DNA from: Rotaria sp. Silwood1
Lineage: Eukaryota > Rotifera > Eurotatoria > Philodinida > Philodinidae
Length of the DNA: 64,000 nucleotides
NCBI GenBank assembly: GCA_905250075.1
Contig: CAJNOP010000027.1
Coordinates: 248,001 to 312,000 of the forward strand
Reading direction: 5' to 3'
Position 1 is the stretch's first letter; each line of letters opens with the position of its first letter. Shown in pieces: positions 49,132-62,236 of the stretch. Both the position numbers and the translations under genes were made by a program. The notes under the pieces were generated by a model that did no database searches, was not told the DNA's origin, and worked only from the letters and a program-made list of their open reading frames with translations.

Positions 49132-51087
49132 GTGTATTCTACAATTTAAAAACTGTCCCGACATGTTAACTCGTACCCTCATTTTGAAAACTTTGCCTGC
49201 GTAAAGGGTAGTTTTAACCAATGAATCAACTATAACGTGTGAGTAACTTGAAGATTTGTAAGAGATATTTTACCCACAATTTAAACTAGTCAAAACTAAC
49301 ACTCTGAAATTTTGGGTGAAATCGGATGAAAAATAAACATGTTTATTTCTGAATGAAGGTCCACTTTAAATAAACAGGTTAACTAAGTGTATATAATAGA
49401 ATCAGTAAGAAGACAATAGTGATATAGATATGCTATTTAAGCGAAAAAATAAGTGTTTTTTTTAATATTCAAGGAAAATCGAATGGCACATTGTCACTAG
49501 TAGTCGTTTTAGTGGTACTATTTTGATCTCAATATTTTATGAGTGACATAAACAATTAAAAAGCTTCATCAAAATCAGCAAGAAAAATGTAATTTTGGTT
49601 TTTACTGATCGGCGTGACTAAACGTTACAAAATTTCATTTTCTTACATTACAGCATAAATTGTGTCATTGGACTATCTTTAGTCAAAGCTGAACTACCGA
49701 ATTAATGCCAACCACCACGGAATTGATTTTTCTTGAGGAGCTGAGAGTTTAATATTCCACTGTGATATGAAGGGGATGGGTGTAGGTATGAATCCCTTCT
49801 TCATTCACAACCACACAGTATCTTGGTTTGTTGATGTCTAAAAAGCAATCCAAAAATATCGGAATCTCAAAAAAAACGTATTTTCCTCTGAATTACAAAT
49901 CCAAAAGTTCTTAAAGTTTGGCTTATACTCTTTTACTATTAGATGAATGTTACCCTATATTTTTCTCTCCCACTCTAGTAATAAAGGAGATATAAAATTC
50001 GTATTAAAGAGAAGTTTTTTTTCACATCTACATATCCAACAAAGAATGACATTTTATATGCAAATCTAGAGAAAAAAGTGTATAAAAGGAATGTATTCAA
50101 ATGGAAATATATTGAAAATATTGCATTGAATAAAATTATGTGAAAAGGCTTTATTAAATTTATATAGCACATCGATGAAACTGTATTTAATTTCTTATTA
50201 ATTGTATGAAAATATATCAACATTATTCATCATTAATTTTCGATAGATTTTTACCAATATTTATAGCATTTCACGATTTTCTATTTTCATATTGATTTCG
50301 TTTTATAAGGCTTTTCTTTTATTCTATAGTGTTTTGATGAATATCTATTGGCAACATGCAAAACCCTTAAAGATTAAATTTTGCAAGTATACAATTCGAT
50401 AATGTATTTAGAGTTGATTTATGCAATACCAAGATGATCACAAAGGCTTGTTATAAAACAAAATTATCCAATCAATAGAAAGGATTATAGTAACACCAAA
50501 ATATAGAATACTACTTTTATTTGTCATTATATTTGAAGTGACACTTATGTACTTGAAACACTATCTAAAAATAAACATGTCACTTTTTCGAGTTGACGAC
50601 ATTGGAAAAAAATATTCCTAAAATATGAATAATATATATTTGACATCACTAAAAACTGGTAATACAAAAATTTATTCTAAGACTCCTGTAGTTGGACAGG
50701 ATAAGCTAGGGAACATTGAGTGTTGTTGAATTTATGATCAGATAGAAAAAGCATTTCTGCTAATAGGGCTCAAAACTTTTCAATCACCCACTAACATTTG
50801 TATCAAGGTCTTATATTGGAAGAATATTTCTTATTCTATGGATCCATGAACGATTTGTTCCATGATTTCTGCTGAGACGAATTTTTATAATTTGAACATT
50901 ATACTCGAGTGTTTTCTAGAAGTCATCACAATCTAGGTGATGGTATAATATAAGTAACAAATCATGGAACCAGATTTATTAAAAGTTCGAAAGAAAGCAT
51001 GTATGCAAAAAAACAAGTGAGACATGAGCATTCTAAATTCATGTAATTAACATAGGTTGAGAACGAGTTCATACAGAAAAGAAAAAT

Positions 51088-51673
51088 TGTTAATATCAAT
51101 CAAGCAGTATAGTCACCGCAAGTCTAGAAATATTCTTCTCAGATAATTGTATTTAATGAAAACCGTTTAATACTATTGTTATTTACATTACGATCATCGT
51201 CATCATCATGTTTTTTTCTTATTGACTTTTCCCGAATGCTTTGTATTTCGAATATGATGTACAGGTTTCTTTGACAATGTATTGTAGTTAATAATTCGTC
51301 TCAGCATCTATGAAAAAGTATACTTCTTTGCTAGCCATTTCTACTGATTTTTGTTGTACTGAACACCATCGTGATCTAACATTTGCTTTGTAAATTAATC
51401 TTCATTTCTTTTATCAATACTCCTAAGAAAGAACAATTAATTAAATCTCAATGAGCTGACGACGATTACTACTATGTATAAGTAAAAATTGAAACAAGAA
51501 AAATATAGAAAACACGCGATAGTGACGTAAGACAGTCGAAGCAAAACAAGTGTAACAGATGAGTGATATGAATCATTACTTCTGTGTATTTTTAACTGTT
51601 TCCTTGGATAATAAGATGAATCATAGTGAGTCGTGGTCTCTGTATGGCCATAGTCATGATACATAATAAATAT
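51088..51673. repeat. Highly similar block a, first copy
   Basis: It matches 55,286-55,876 almost base for base over its central part (from TTTTCCCGAATGCTTTGTAT onward), while flanking unit sequence is much more diverged. No protein frame is shared, so it looks non-coding. Confidence 0.8.
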
Positions 51674-53027
51674 CATTTATTGCGTACAAAAAAAGAGCAA
51701 AGACCATCGAAACTAAAAAAAAACGAAAATTCAACCGGAATTTGTGGCCGAGGAGCTTCATTTTTTTTTCAAAGTGCTATGAAAGTTCATTATTCGTAAT
51801 GGCTATTAATGAGAAAGAAAAACAAAATAAAAAGACTAAAATTTGCGAACCAAGATTCAATAACATTTTTGCTCGTGACATATACATACATATGTAATGA
51901 ATTTTCTTTAGAATACACAAAAAAATTCGATACTGTCTGAGAAAATATCGAAATAAAACGTCTGATACGCCGTGTTGTTATTGTGTTTTAAATAATTTAG
52001 ATTAGTAAACAAAAATATTTACTTTGCAACGTTCAAGATTATACTTCGTATTAATACTGACATTATTATGACATTCTTCTACTATATTAATGGTGATTAT
52101 CTTAAAACAAAAACCAAAAACATACAAAACTCTTTCTTTCTAAATTGATAATAGTAAACATTGAAATTTTTTCGTGCTAGTCAAATGACAATACAAGTTT
52201 TCTGAATTGTAATATTCTATTCTGGGATTTACAGATAAGTTTGATTCTTTTTTTTGATTAAGTTTATCATTACTGCTAGTAGAGAGCATCAATGTATCCG
52301 TGTGTCTAACAGTAAACAACCAACGTTGTAAAAAAAAGAATGATAATGCATCACTGAATCATTACTTCACGACGGTGAAATACCATGACAAAAAATATGA
52401 CTTGTATATAGATGTGTATAGACGAGAACATCATTCTCGTTAATCACTATATTTGTTTGTCTCACATTCTTAGAAGCAAATGACTCACAGATATGACAAG
52501 TAAATGTTTTAAACATGGATTTCGTTACATCATATATAAAAATGTATTCTTTCATTCCAACTGCAATCTTTAGAGAAAATCGTTATTATTGAACCAGAAC
52601 AAATACATTATCTCTTTCAATATAAATATATGGTATCCCAAAATTCAATTATTGACTTCTTTTATTCGATATAAGCACGAAGGTAAGATGAAAATATACA
52701 TATGATCAGGGAATATGTCTAGCGTTGCTTAGTTTTTAGTAGCTTTTAAACAAAATCATGACGCTCTAAATACATTATATTCCATGTCAAGACTTAATCA
52801 TTTGTCTTTACATATGTATCAATTTTTACTTTTGTTATTTATTTATATAGATATTTATAAATATATACAATAATATTGAATACTACTGGTAACTTGATAG
52901 GTACTATTTTTGTTCAGATACCATGTATGAGGTAACTATACCTATATCTTATTTAAATTTGTATTTTGTTTCTATATTTTACTATTTGCTCTTTTGTTAA
53001 TTGTGTAAAATTCACTAAGATCGATGA

Positions 53028-53306
53028 TCTTTCTTTCCTATAAATCGTATTCTTCAAGATACAAATTCGACTAGAAAGCAATTAATTGACTCTTTCATTG
53101 ATGAAGAATTTCAACAAACAAAGTTTTTCTATAATTTGTTCTTATTGCTTTGTTTTGAATGTTGTCGACCGAAACCGAAAGCGAATCGAATCAAGATGCC
53201 TCTATTAGATTTTCTTTGTCGAGTTTGCAAATCCGTTGGAACAAAAAAAAACAACAAGAAGCGATCACAAACAGAAGACGTTGAAACATATTATATGACA
53301 GTTTGA
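53028..53306 (+). other. Open stretch of 92 codons in the first array unit, status unclear
   Basis: The frame contains KQLIDSFIDEEFQQTKFFYN, LFLLLCFECCRPKPK and MPLLDFLCRVCKSVG and ends VETYYMTV, with no ATG until 53,196. CTTCAAG near 53,060 could be a splice acceptor for an upstream exon. The homologous stretch near 61.26-61.35 kb is broken by stops. It could be a last exon of an unrecognised gene or chance. Confidence 0.3.
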
Positions 53307-54538
53307 TACATAAGAACAATATGCATATCATCAGTTATTTTATTAAAAAAGACGAGATAAAATGCAAATTATTACCTTCCGGTCTATTGTTAAACGATAG
53401 TGTTCTTTATGTAATGGTGTAGCTATTGAGTGACATCTAAAAGGTGATAAAACCCAAAAAAAAAGATCGAATGAAAATCGTTTATCATAAAAATAGTCAA
53501 GAAACTCAAAAATAAAGAACAAAGATTCGAATTTTCAAGTGTTAATTTGTAATTGACACTAATTAAATTGACTTAACAATGTTGTATGAAACCAATAGTT
53601 AATTGGAATAAATTACAAAACTAAAAAAGAAAAGAATAGTTGTTCAAAAGAGTTTAATCCAGTACGTTTAATTGTTGTAAACAAAAATGTTAGTTGTAAA
53701 TGTATAATCAAATGGCACAAATGTATACTATAATGTAAATATTGTTCCATAGATTTAGCATTTTTTTCATGATATTTCATTTATTACCTCAAAACAATGC
53801 TTTGATATTATAAGTTTCATAATAAAAAACATGTATCAAGAAAACAATGTACTTGTACAATAATATCGAGCTTGCTAAATGATTTCTGTTCATTACTTCT
53901 TCTTCAGCTGTTTACGTTATTTCTTTCAAATAAAGTGCCTTGCTGAAATAAGCTAATACCTTTTAATTTTAAAGTTGTTCGGCTAATTTTCCTAGCGATC
54001 AGTTTTTGATCGTTCAATTCTTAAAAATTCACTCTATTCATGAAATTCCAATCTTTCAAGCATAAAATATATTCTCCTTCTCCGATTCATTATTACCGAA
54101 TTTCTGTGAGTGATTTTCCTCCATAAAATCTACTTTTTCTTGTACTTATTGTTTTCAAGAACTGAATAATCTTTGAATATGTACGAATTGATCAGCAATA
54201 GAAAAGGTGAACAAACACAGAAAAAAAATAAGAAGCTTACTCAGAGAAGAACATTAGAGCGGCATCAGTAAGTAATGTAGGCGAAAACAATAATATATTT
54301 TTTCCGTAACGGTCTGTATCAAATCGAATCAAGTATGAATGAAGATTTCTTATTAATTTCAATCTCTGATTCATGAGTAGAATTATGCTTTATGTTTCAA
54401 TCATTATGATCATGATGTTATGATAACGAACGCGTTCTGTTTTATATATAAAAGTAATTTAATTGAAATACTTATTTTATTTTTCAGATATAACAACTCT
54501 TTATTCTTTTTTATTATTCCTTATTATATGAGTTTATT

Positions 54539-54782
54539 ATGTGGGAGGTTACCACTCGAATTGTCTTGTCAATTATTGCTATTTTATTGCCACCTGCTCC
54601 TGCACTTTTTATGGTATATTACTTTCTAGTTAAAGTCATTCGTAATGAAAAGTTCTTTTTCATGGATTTAGGTTGCATTTAAGTCACATTTTTGGTTTAA
54701 TTTACTATTGACTCTTCTCGGATGGATACCTGGTGTTATTCATGCTTTATGGCTTATATGGGCTGGTCCAACAGCCAATTAA
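54539..54782 (+). CDS. PMP3-like proteolipid, array copy 1
   Basis: Exons 54539-54613 and 54672-54782 give 61 residues: MWEVTTRIVLSIIAILLPPA, a short turn, then SHFWFNLLLTLLGWIPGVIH, ALWLIWAGPTAN. The PMP3 pattern (hydrophobic helix with LPP, HFW.NLLLTLLGW.PG.IHA) is clear. The usual Gly-Cys before the second helix is replaced by Val-Ala-Phe-Lys. The start was chosen because it matches the homologous start of the copy at 61,967 (both first exons are 25 codons). It probably sits in the plasma membrane like other PMP3 proteins. It is intact in both exons and has paralogous flanks with the other array copies. Confidence 0.8.
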
Positions 54783-55285
54783 TTATGCATATATAAAGCG
54801 AAACAACTTGCACGCTTAGACATTTTTTCTCCTGTTCGTTTTAGTCTTTACGTGCTCAAGGTTGTCGAAAACAAAATTATCATTTTTTTTCTTTTTTCTT
54901 TCTTTCTTTTCTGATGTTTAAATTCAGCAAATTCTCTTAAAAAATGTCTATAAGTTGTGATAGGACCAAGGTGTCGGAAGAGTTTAGTATGCTTGCTGCA
55001 AATAATATTGATATTTTTGCGGCTCAATACGCATGGTCATCGTATAGCTGGATACGCTTGCATTCCTCAATGATGCTAGAAATTATGTTCGTTAGCAGCA
55101 GTTCCATATCGTTGGTTTTCTTCAAGGTAGATGTGCATCCCTTCTTTAATCGCACTCACATCCACACATTATCTTAATTGATAGGAATGTAATGATCGAT
55201 CCAAGAGTTTCAAGCTCTCTCTCCGATAAAATGTCTTCACTTTCGAATTACAAATCAAAAACAGTCAGAGTTCGACATAGAAAAG

Positions 55286-55876
55286 TAAAATTGTTATTGT
55301 CAATCAAGCAGTCTAGTCATCAAGTCTAGAAATACTCTTTCCAAATAATTGTATTTAATGAAAACTGTTTAATACTATTGTTATCTATATTACGATAATC
55401 GTCTTCATCTTCATGGTTTTTTTCTAATCGATTTTTCCCGAATGCTTTGTATTTCGAATATGATGTACATGTTCCATTTGACAATGTATTATAGTTAATA
55501 ATTCGTTTCAGCATCTATGAAAAAGTATACTTTTTTGCTAGCCATTTCTGCTGATTTTTGTTGTACTGAACACCATCGTGATCTAACATTTGCTTTGTAA
55601 ATTAATCTTCATTTCTTTTATCAATACTCCTAAGAAAGAACAATTAATTAAATCTCAATGAGCTGACGACGATGACTACTATGTATAAGTAAATATTGAA
55701 ACAAGAAAAATATAGGAAATACGCGATAGTGACGTAAGACAGTCAAAGCAAAACAAGTGTGACGAATGAGTGATACGAATCATCGCTTCTGTGTATTGTT
55801 AACTGTTTCCTTGGAAAATAGGATTAATTATAGTGAGTCGTGGTCTCTGTATGGCCATAAGCATGCTACATAATAG
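55286..55876. repeat. Highly similar block a, second copy
   Basis: Direct repeat of 51,088-51,673. By eye the best 350 bp differ by only a few percent, whereas the third copy at about 59.6-60.0 kb is much more diverged. Confidence 0.8.
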
Positions 55877-57479
55877 ATATCTTTTATTATATACCAGAGA
55901 ACGTCACAGGATATGTGCTCTGCAGGAACAGAACTATCTTTGGGATTCGGAATCTGCATGATAATATTTGAGTCTTGAGGGCATTCAAGTTACTTCATTG
56001 ATTGTGATCTAATGAAGCTCTCAACTATCAATAAAATTCGTTATAATCATCTAGTGTTATCAAAAGTAGTGAGAAGAGTAGGTGTCATAGCAGCAGCGAC
56101 TACTTTGTTGCAAATGTTATTTAGTACAGCTGAATTGACATTCATTCAAATATGAACATGTACATCACTAAGCCAAATTGATAATATTATATATTCGTTC
56201 TTGTGAGCAATTCAAGAACAGCAATAAGAAGGGAACAAATACTTTCTTGTTGTTCATCTGTTTGTATCGATTACATGTTGAGCTCTGTATTTTTTTTATA
56301 ATTTTCCGTCTCATTCCAGCTGACAACACATATGATAGCCTTAATAAACATCATAATTTTGAATGCTTATTCTATCAAGAAAGGATCCATGACATTTGAC
56401 ATCGTACCTTATACACTGGAAAGTTTAATGTATTTGTCAAAAAAAAGGAAAAAGAGACTGGCTTGCAGATCGATCGTTGGAGGTCCTTGGTCTTGCGAGA
56501 CAGCATGGTTGGATGAAAAAATCCTGCAGAAAATAAATCAAAATTTCCATTTGAATTTGAGAGCACAAAAATCATAGTTTTTGTTTAACTACTTTTGAAA
56601 ATTTCGTATTGTTGGCGACTAACAGTTAGCAAAAAAAACGAAAATAGACTAAAACTCGCTAGTATAGATTCCATGGCTTTTGTTTATCGTGAAATATTCA
56701 AATAGGTAACATGGGTTTTTACAGTCCTTGACAAAAAATTCGATACAGTTCAAGAAAACATCGAAATCAAAAATGAGACACGAAATATAGTCGCATTTTT
56801 ACCAATCTAGGTTATCATGAAACAGTATTAAAACTGCAACGTTCAACATCATATTTCGTAGTAGTAAGAACACTATCATAACATTCTTATTATATTTTAA
56901 TGCTAACTCTCTTGAAACAACAAACGAAAATCTACTAAATTCTTCGTTTTTCATTCAATAATAGTAAATGTCGGAATTTTTCTTCATGGTTAAATGACTC
57001 TTTCGGCTTTTTGAATGTCGATATTCTATTCTCGCATTTGCATATAAATTTGTTGCATCGATTTGTTCGTACTTACTGTGGCATGTATTAATACAAATTT
57101 CTAATATATATGTAAGTCTAATAATAAACAACGGAAATTTAAAGGAGAAGAAAACATTGATGATAAATCGCTGAATGAATGTTTCACAACTGAAAGCGAG
57201 CATGATACTCAATAAGATTTATCTATAGATGTGTATAGACGCAAACATGCTCTTTATTAGTGATTCAGACAAAATTATGACGATTCTGATTCTTTACAAT
57301 GCATGTAATAACATTAATATACCTCCTAGCGCATAAGCAGTATTGTTATGTATGAAAAGAAATATGTTGTTCTGTAGAGATTTGCATATAATTTTCTTTG
57401 AAAATTTTATTTTTTTTAGTTTTCAGATAAAATAATACTGCAATTCTATTTGTAATTCATTAATATATAAATCTACTAT

Positions 57480-57721
57480 ACAGCTATTCAGCTTAATTCT
57501 CTTATCAATTTTGGCTGTTATATTATCACCAGTAGCTGCAACTATTTATGTACTGTATATGTTTTAAAATTCAAATCGTTCATAATGAAAAATTGTTTTT
57601 CATTGATTCGGGTTGTTTGTTGGCCATATTTTGTCTTAACATACTATTGACTCTTCTTGAATGAATACCTGGTGTTATTCGTGCTTTATGGCTTATTTGG
57701 TATCGTTCCACAACTGCTTAG
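57480..57721 (+). pseudogene. PMP3-like pseudogene, array copy 2
   Basis: The first part reads LILLSILAVILSPVAATIYV and the second LLTLLE then IPGVIRALWLIW, clearly the PMP3 frame. The start ATG is missing, the intron acceptor has changed from TTTAG to TTCGG, the conserved Gly-Trp codons have become GAA TGA, and the His of the IHA motif is Arg. It lies in the same relative place as the intact copies at 54.5 and 62.0 kb. Confidence 0.8.
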
Positions 57722-58004
57722 TTACGTATATATAAATCAAATAGCTTAAAACCTTGTACATTTCTTTCTAATATTGATTGTAATATATCAGTGCTTCGAG
57801 TTTCAAAAGAATAAATAATCATTTTTTCTTCTTTTTCTTTCTTGATTATTAGACATAGAAATTTAGAAAATTCTTATGAAGAATATGTCTATAAATATTT
57901 ATAGAGCAATGATACGGGCCACGATCTGTATCTTGTCAAGCTTTTTCAGCTTGCAGAATTCCATTTGATTCTGATCGACGTTCATCATTTGCTTGAACAG
58001 TATG

Positions 58005-58253
58005 TCATCGACCATCAACTTCAGGTGAGGCTTTTGTTACTTTGTTTGAACTTATACGAAATAATTTTGCATAAAGATGATATGGATCTGAACCCATGAA
58101 TGTTGATATACCGTTAACATCAAAACTACTGCATAGAATATTGGCCACCATCACCAGCACTATAAGCGTTGTAGATAGATCTATTAAATTGTTGATCAAC
58201 GAAAACTCTATTATTGCGACTAGAATGTTACATAGAATAAGATATTGTGTCAA
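58005..58253 (-). other. Hydrophobic minus-strand fragment repeated in the array
   Basis: The minus strand encodes an 82-codon frame with ILVAIIEFSLINNLIDLSTT and LIVLVMVANILCSSFDVNG, looking like one or two membrane helices. The same sequence, now broken by frame changes, recurs on the minus strand at about 62,930-63,130 (VSIIELSLIN..., then LIDLFSTFIMLVMV). It may be the remnant of a second gene duplicated with the array. No family was recognised, and similarity to Orai TM1 (VAIVELSLD) is probably chance. Confidence 0.35.
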
Positions 58254-61200
58254 TAATCTTCTGAAAATACATTATACAAGGTTTATACAAGGTGTGAATA
58301 TATGCCTGAGTATGGATTTTCCATTCTCCCACATCCATACCGTCAAGATTTTGAGAAGTTTCATTTATTCAATTTGACAACTGTATTACAATTAGCATTA
58401 GCATCAGTTATGTTGAAATGAAATATGAACAACAAGGAATAAAACAAATCAATATTAGACCGATCAGGAATGGTTCCAAGTAGATGATGATTAGTATGAA
58501 ATAATACAAATGTATGCACCAAGTACAAACAATGTCTTAGAGGCAACCAATAAAACAATCAAACATAATGGAACGTTTTGGAGAAAGTCATTTTTTCCAA
58601 GATTTTTGACAAAAGCATCAAATATTGTCAATTATCAGTCACATGAATGAGACTCTTCCTCAATTAAGGAAAAGGTCTCACCAATATCCTTGCAATTATG
58701 GAATTTTTCGTATCAATACACTAAATTCATGAAATATATAATTTGTATCTCCAATGATTTTTCAAAAACATATAGACGAAATCGTAATTCACAATCAATC
58801 AGACAAATCAATTCAAATTAATATAAAAATAAAAAGTAGACATCTTTTAATCAATCGAAAAAATCATTTAATATTTAGTGTATGGAAATGATGAATGCTT
58901 AAGATTAGAAAAACTCAAAATAAGATTGTACAGCTTTCTTTAAGAATTATATATGCAAACATATTGTTGGTATAGCTGTTCATATTAAATAATTCAAACC
59001 ACCAGAAACAGAAAAAAAACAATGATGATTGCTAAAAAAAGAAAAAGAGACAATTCCAGAAACAGCGCTATAATTGAATTTTCATTTTCTTGTTCCTTCA
59101 TTTCTTGAATTACTATTGAATGTACTCGTGGATTTATCATTATTTATTTTATCGTTTTGTTTAATTTTTGTAAAATTATTTTTCTTTTACGTGACTAAGC
59201 TATTTTGAATCAAGCTTATTTATTTGGTTGATAAAAATCTCCATTTTTGCTCATCAAATTTGAATTTTTCACTGATACTAATTTATAAAAACTAACTATT
59301 TTGGCATTGACCAGTCAATATTGTAGCTCATGACTTGTATATTTTTTTTTTGATCATTTCATTTATTTTATTGACGAAATATGATGTTACTTTTCAGATT
59401 TCTATATTTTATATGAATGACAAAAATTTATACAGTAAAATCACCAAGTATACCATGGTATACACGATAATTATGTTTAATGAAACTTATTCAATGTTAT
59501 TGGTTTTTTTGTCGATTTGTACGCCATTTTTTGCCTTTTTATATGAAACATAAGTTGCTTTGAGCAGATATAATGGTTAATAAGTTTTTCCAGCATCTGT
59601 CAGAGAACTATACTTCTTTTTGTGCTCATCACTTATAATATTTTTCATGATCAACACCATCGCTCATGAACATTCAGTTTGTAAATCAATGGTCATTTCT
59701 TTTATAACTACCCGAAGAAGAAAAATTAATAAAATTTATATTGACAAACGATAGCTACTGTGTAAATAAATATTTCAACAAGAAAAATATAAGATACATG
59801 TCATAGTGACCTTAAAAAATGAGATACGACAAATGTTACAGATGCCTTCAAATGAGTCATTACTTCTATTTTTAATAGCTATTACCTTTTGAATAGGGCC
59901 ATCCTACATACCCATGATGTCTATATGATCATAGCCATAATATATCATAAATATCTTTGATTGCATATCAAAAACAAAATGGAAAAGAGAAAAAAGACAT
60001 CGAAATTGAGTAAATGAACATTTCAAGATGACCTTGAGATATTATGAAAGTTTTCTTATTCGTAATCACTATAACTTAGAAGAAAGAAAAACGAAAATAG
60101 GCAAAAACTGGGTGGCAAAGATTCAACAGCTTTTTCTTTATAGTGATACATTCATATTCGTTTAATATGTTTACTTTAATATGTCTTCAAAAAAACAAAA
60201 TTCTATAGCATCTGAAAAAAATATCGAAATACAAAGTGACATATCAAGTATTGTTCGATTTAAATCAATCTAAATTAGTAAACAATAGCAATCGTCTGGT
60301 AACTTTCAAGATCATATATCATAATGATATGGACATAATCATAACATTCTTCTATTATTTTAATAGTAATTATATTGAAACAAAAACCAAAAACATACAA
60401 AATTCTTTGCTTCTAAGTTGATATTAGTAAATATTGGCAGTTTTTTGATTATTGAGAAAGGATAATTTGACCTATGTGAATTGTAATATTCTATTCTGGA
60501 CTTTCCACATAATTTTAATAGGTTTGTTTATTCGAGTTTATCGTTAAATCTATCAGAGACTACCGATATATCCATATGTCTAATAATAAATAACGAAAAT
60601 CAAAGAAAAAGAAAAGATTGGTGATGTATCATTGAATTAATACTTTAAATAACCGAAAATAAGCAAAACACGATATGATCTGTCGATGGATTCATGCAGA
60701 TAAAATTCTCCTCCTTACAGTAAGTAGATATATTTGCCTCGCATTCTTAAAAGCAAACGTATCACTTACATATTATGCAAATAATTTAGACTTTTTTTTG
60801 TTATATTATATATACACATGTTTTGACTCGTTTCAAGAGTAGCTTTACAGAAAAAAATACTACTTCATTGGACCATAACGGACATATTATATATCAATAC
60901 TCGTACATTTGGTCTCAACTTTAAGATATTCATGTCTTTCTCTCATTCGATATAAACATGTAGGTGACATAAGGATAAACATATTGACAGTCATTTTGAT
61001 GCATACTTCTTTCTATGCATATTATTTATTCATCTGAATCATCGTGAAAATACAGAATAATGTTGAATATTGAGGGTAACTTGACAGGTATTGTTTTCGT
61101 TTAGACACCATGTATGAGATAGATATATCTATGCATTAGTTAAACTTGTTTAAACGTCTGTATATTTTATTGTCTGTTTAACGTTTGTTAATTGTGTAAA

Positions 61201-61462
61201 ATTTACTTCAAGAGTCAAACTTTTATTGCAATTCATGTTCGCCAAAAGAGAAATGTAACAATAAAGCAATTCATTGAGCTTTTCATCGATTAAAGCTTTT
61301 AAAAAAGCCGATTTTTTCTATGATTGATCTCTCGTTCTGTCTTTTGAGTATTGATCCATAAAATTGCATTTTATTTTTTAATTATTATATTTTTGTATGA
61401 AATGAAACATGTTCTTTTTTACATATTAATATAATATCATCTAAACATATATGTTTGTTATT

Positions 61463-61910
61463 GGGTATGGCCAACTAACTCTGCTACCGAAGTGAAATTC
61501 CGTAACGTTTTTCGCTTATTTTGTTTTCTCGATAAATATCAGGCAGTAGCACGTGAAGAGTTGCGAGACGTCTTAAATTAAAGAGAAAAGTCTTGTACAT
61601 ATTTTAAGATATTTTTCGCTTTTGGAACATTTGTCGTTTCCAAGATGTAACAAAAGAATTGAACACCACTTTTGAAAAAGTAATAATTTTCAGAATTGAA
61701 AAGTAGTTATCAGTTTTTTAATTATATCTTGGAAACGACAAACGTTCCAAAAGCGAAAAATATCTTAGAATATGTACAAGACTTTTCTCTTTAATTTAAG
61801 ACATCTCGCAACTCTCTACGTGCTACTGCCTGATATTTATCGAGGAAACAAAATAAGCGAAAAACGTTACGGAATTTCACTCCGGTAGCAGAGTTAGCTG
61901 GCCATACCCT
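61463..61910. mobile_element. Foldback DNA transposon (MITE), arms of about 190-200 bp
   Basis: The left arm starts GGGTATGGCCAACTAACTCT and is mirrored at the right end; the two arms match over nearly 200 bp with about a dozen differences, leaving a loop under 100 bp. TTA occurs just outside both ends (61,458-61,460 and 61,912-61,914), so a 3-bp TTA target duplication with one extra mismatched pair inside is possible, which would suit PIF/Harbinger. ATT is an alternative. It has no coding capacity. It ends 56 bases before the start codon of the PMP3-like gene at 61,967 and is absent from the paralogous 54.5-kb unit. Confidence 0.85.
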
Positions 61911-61966
61911 ATTAGAGACAACAACACTTCAATTTCTTGCACTACTCATTTCTATATCAATTTATT

Positions 61967-62236
61967 ATGAGTATGTTCATGGAAAACATGTATTCGGCAT
62001 TTTTGGCTACTGTATTACCACCTGCACTTGTATTTATTCGAGTATATTTCTTTTTAATTAAAATGATTTATAATGAATGATTGTTTTTTTTAATGATTTA
62101 GGTTGGTTGTACGAAACATTTTGGGTTTAACTTAATATTAACTCTTCTTGGATGGATGCCGGGTGTTATTCATGCTTTATGGATTATTGTGAATGATATT
62201 ACAAGAGATTCTGTATATGAAAAGAAAAATGAATAA
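61967..62236 (+). CDS. PMP3-like proteolipid, array copy 3
   Basis: Exons 61967-62041 and 62102-62236 give 69 residues: MSMFMENMYSAFLATVLPPA, LVFIR, then VGCTKHFGFNLILTLLGWMP, GVIHALWIIVND and a charged tail ending YEKKNE. The canonical Gly-Cys and LLGW.PGVIHA motifs are kept. The tail is longer and more charged than in the other copies. The first exon has the same 25 codons as copy 1. A foldback element lies immediately upstream, so its promoter or 5' UTR probably includes transposon sequence. Confidence 0.8.

Noticed and set aside
58005-58253. A third Orai gene, suggested by AIIEFSLIN resembling AIVELSLD
   Set aside because: The spacing after the Glu does not fit TM2, the TM2 His and the TM3 motif are missing, and the match is only a few residues.
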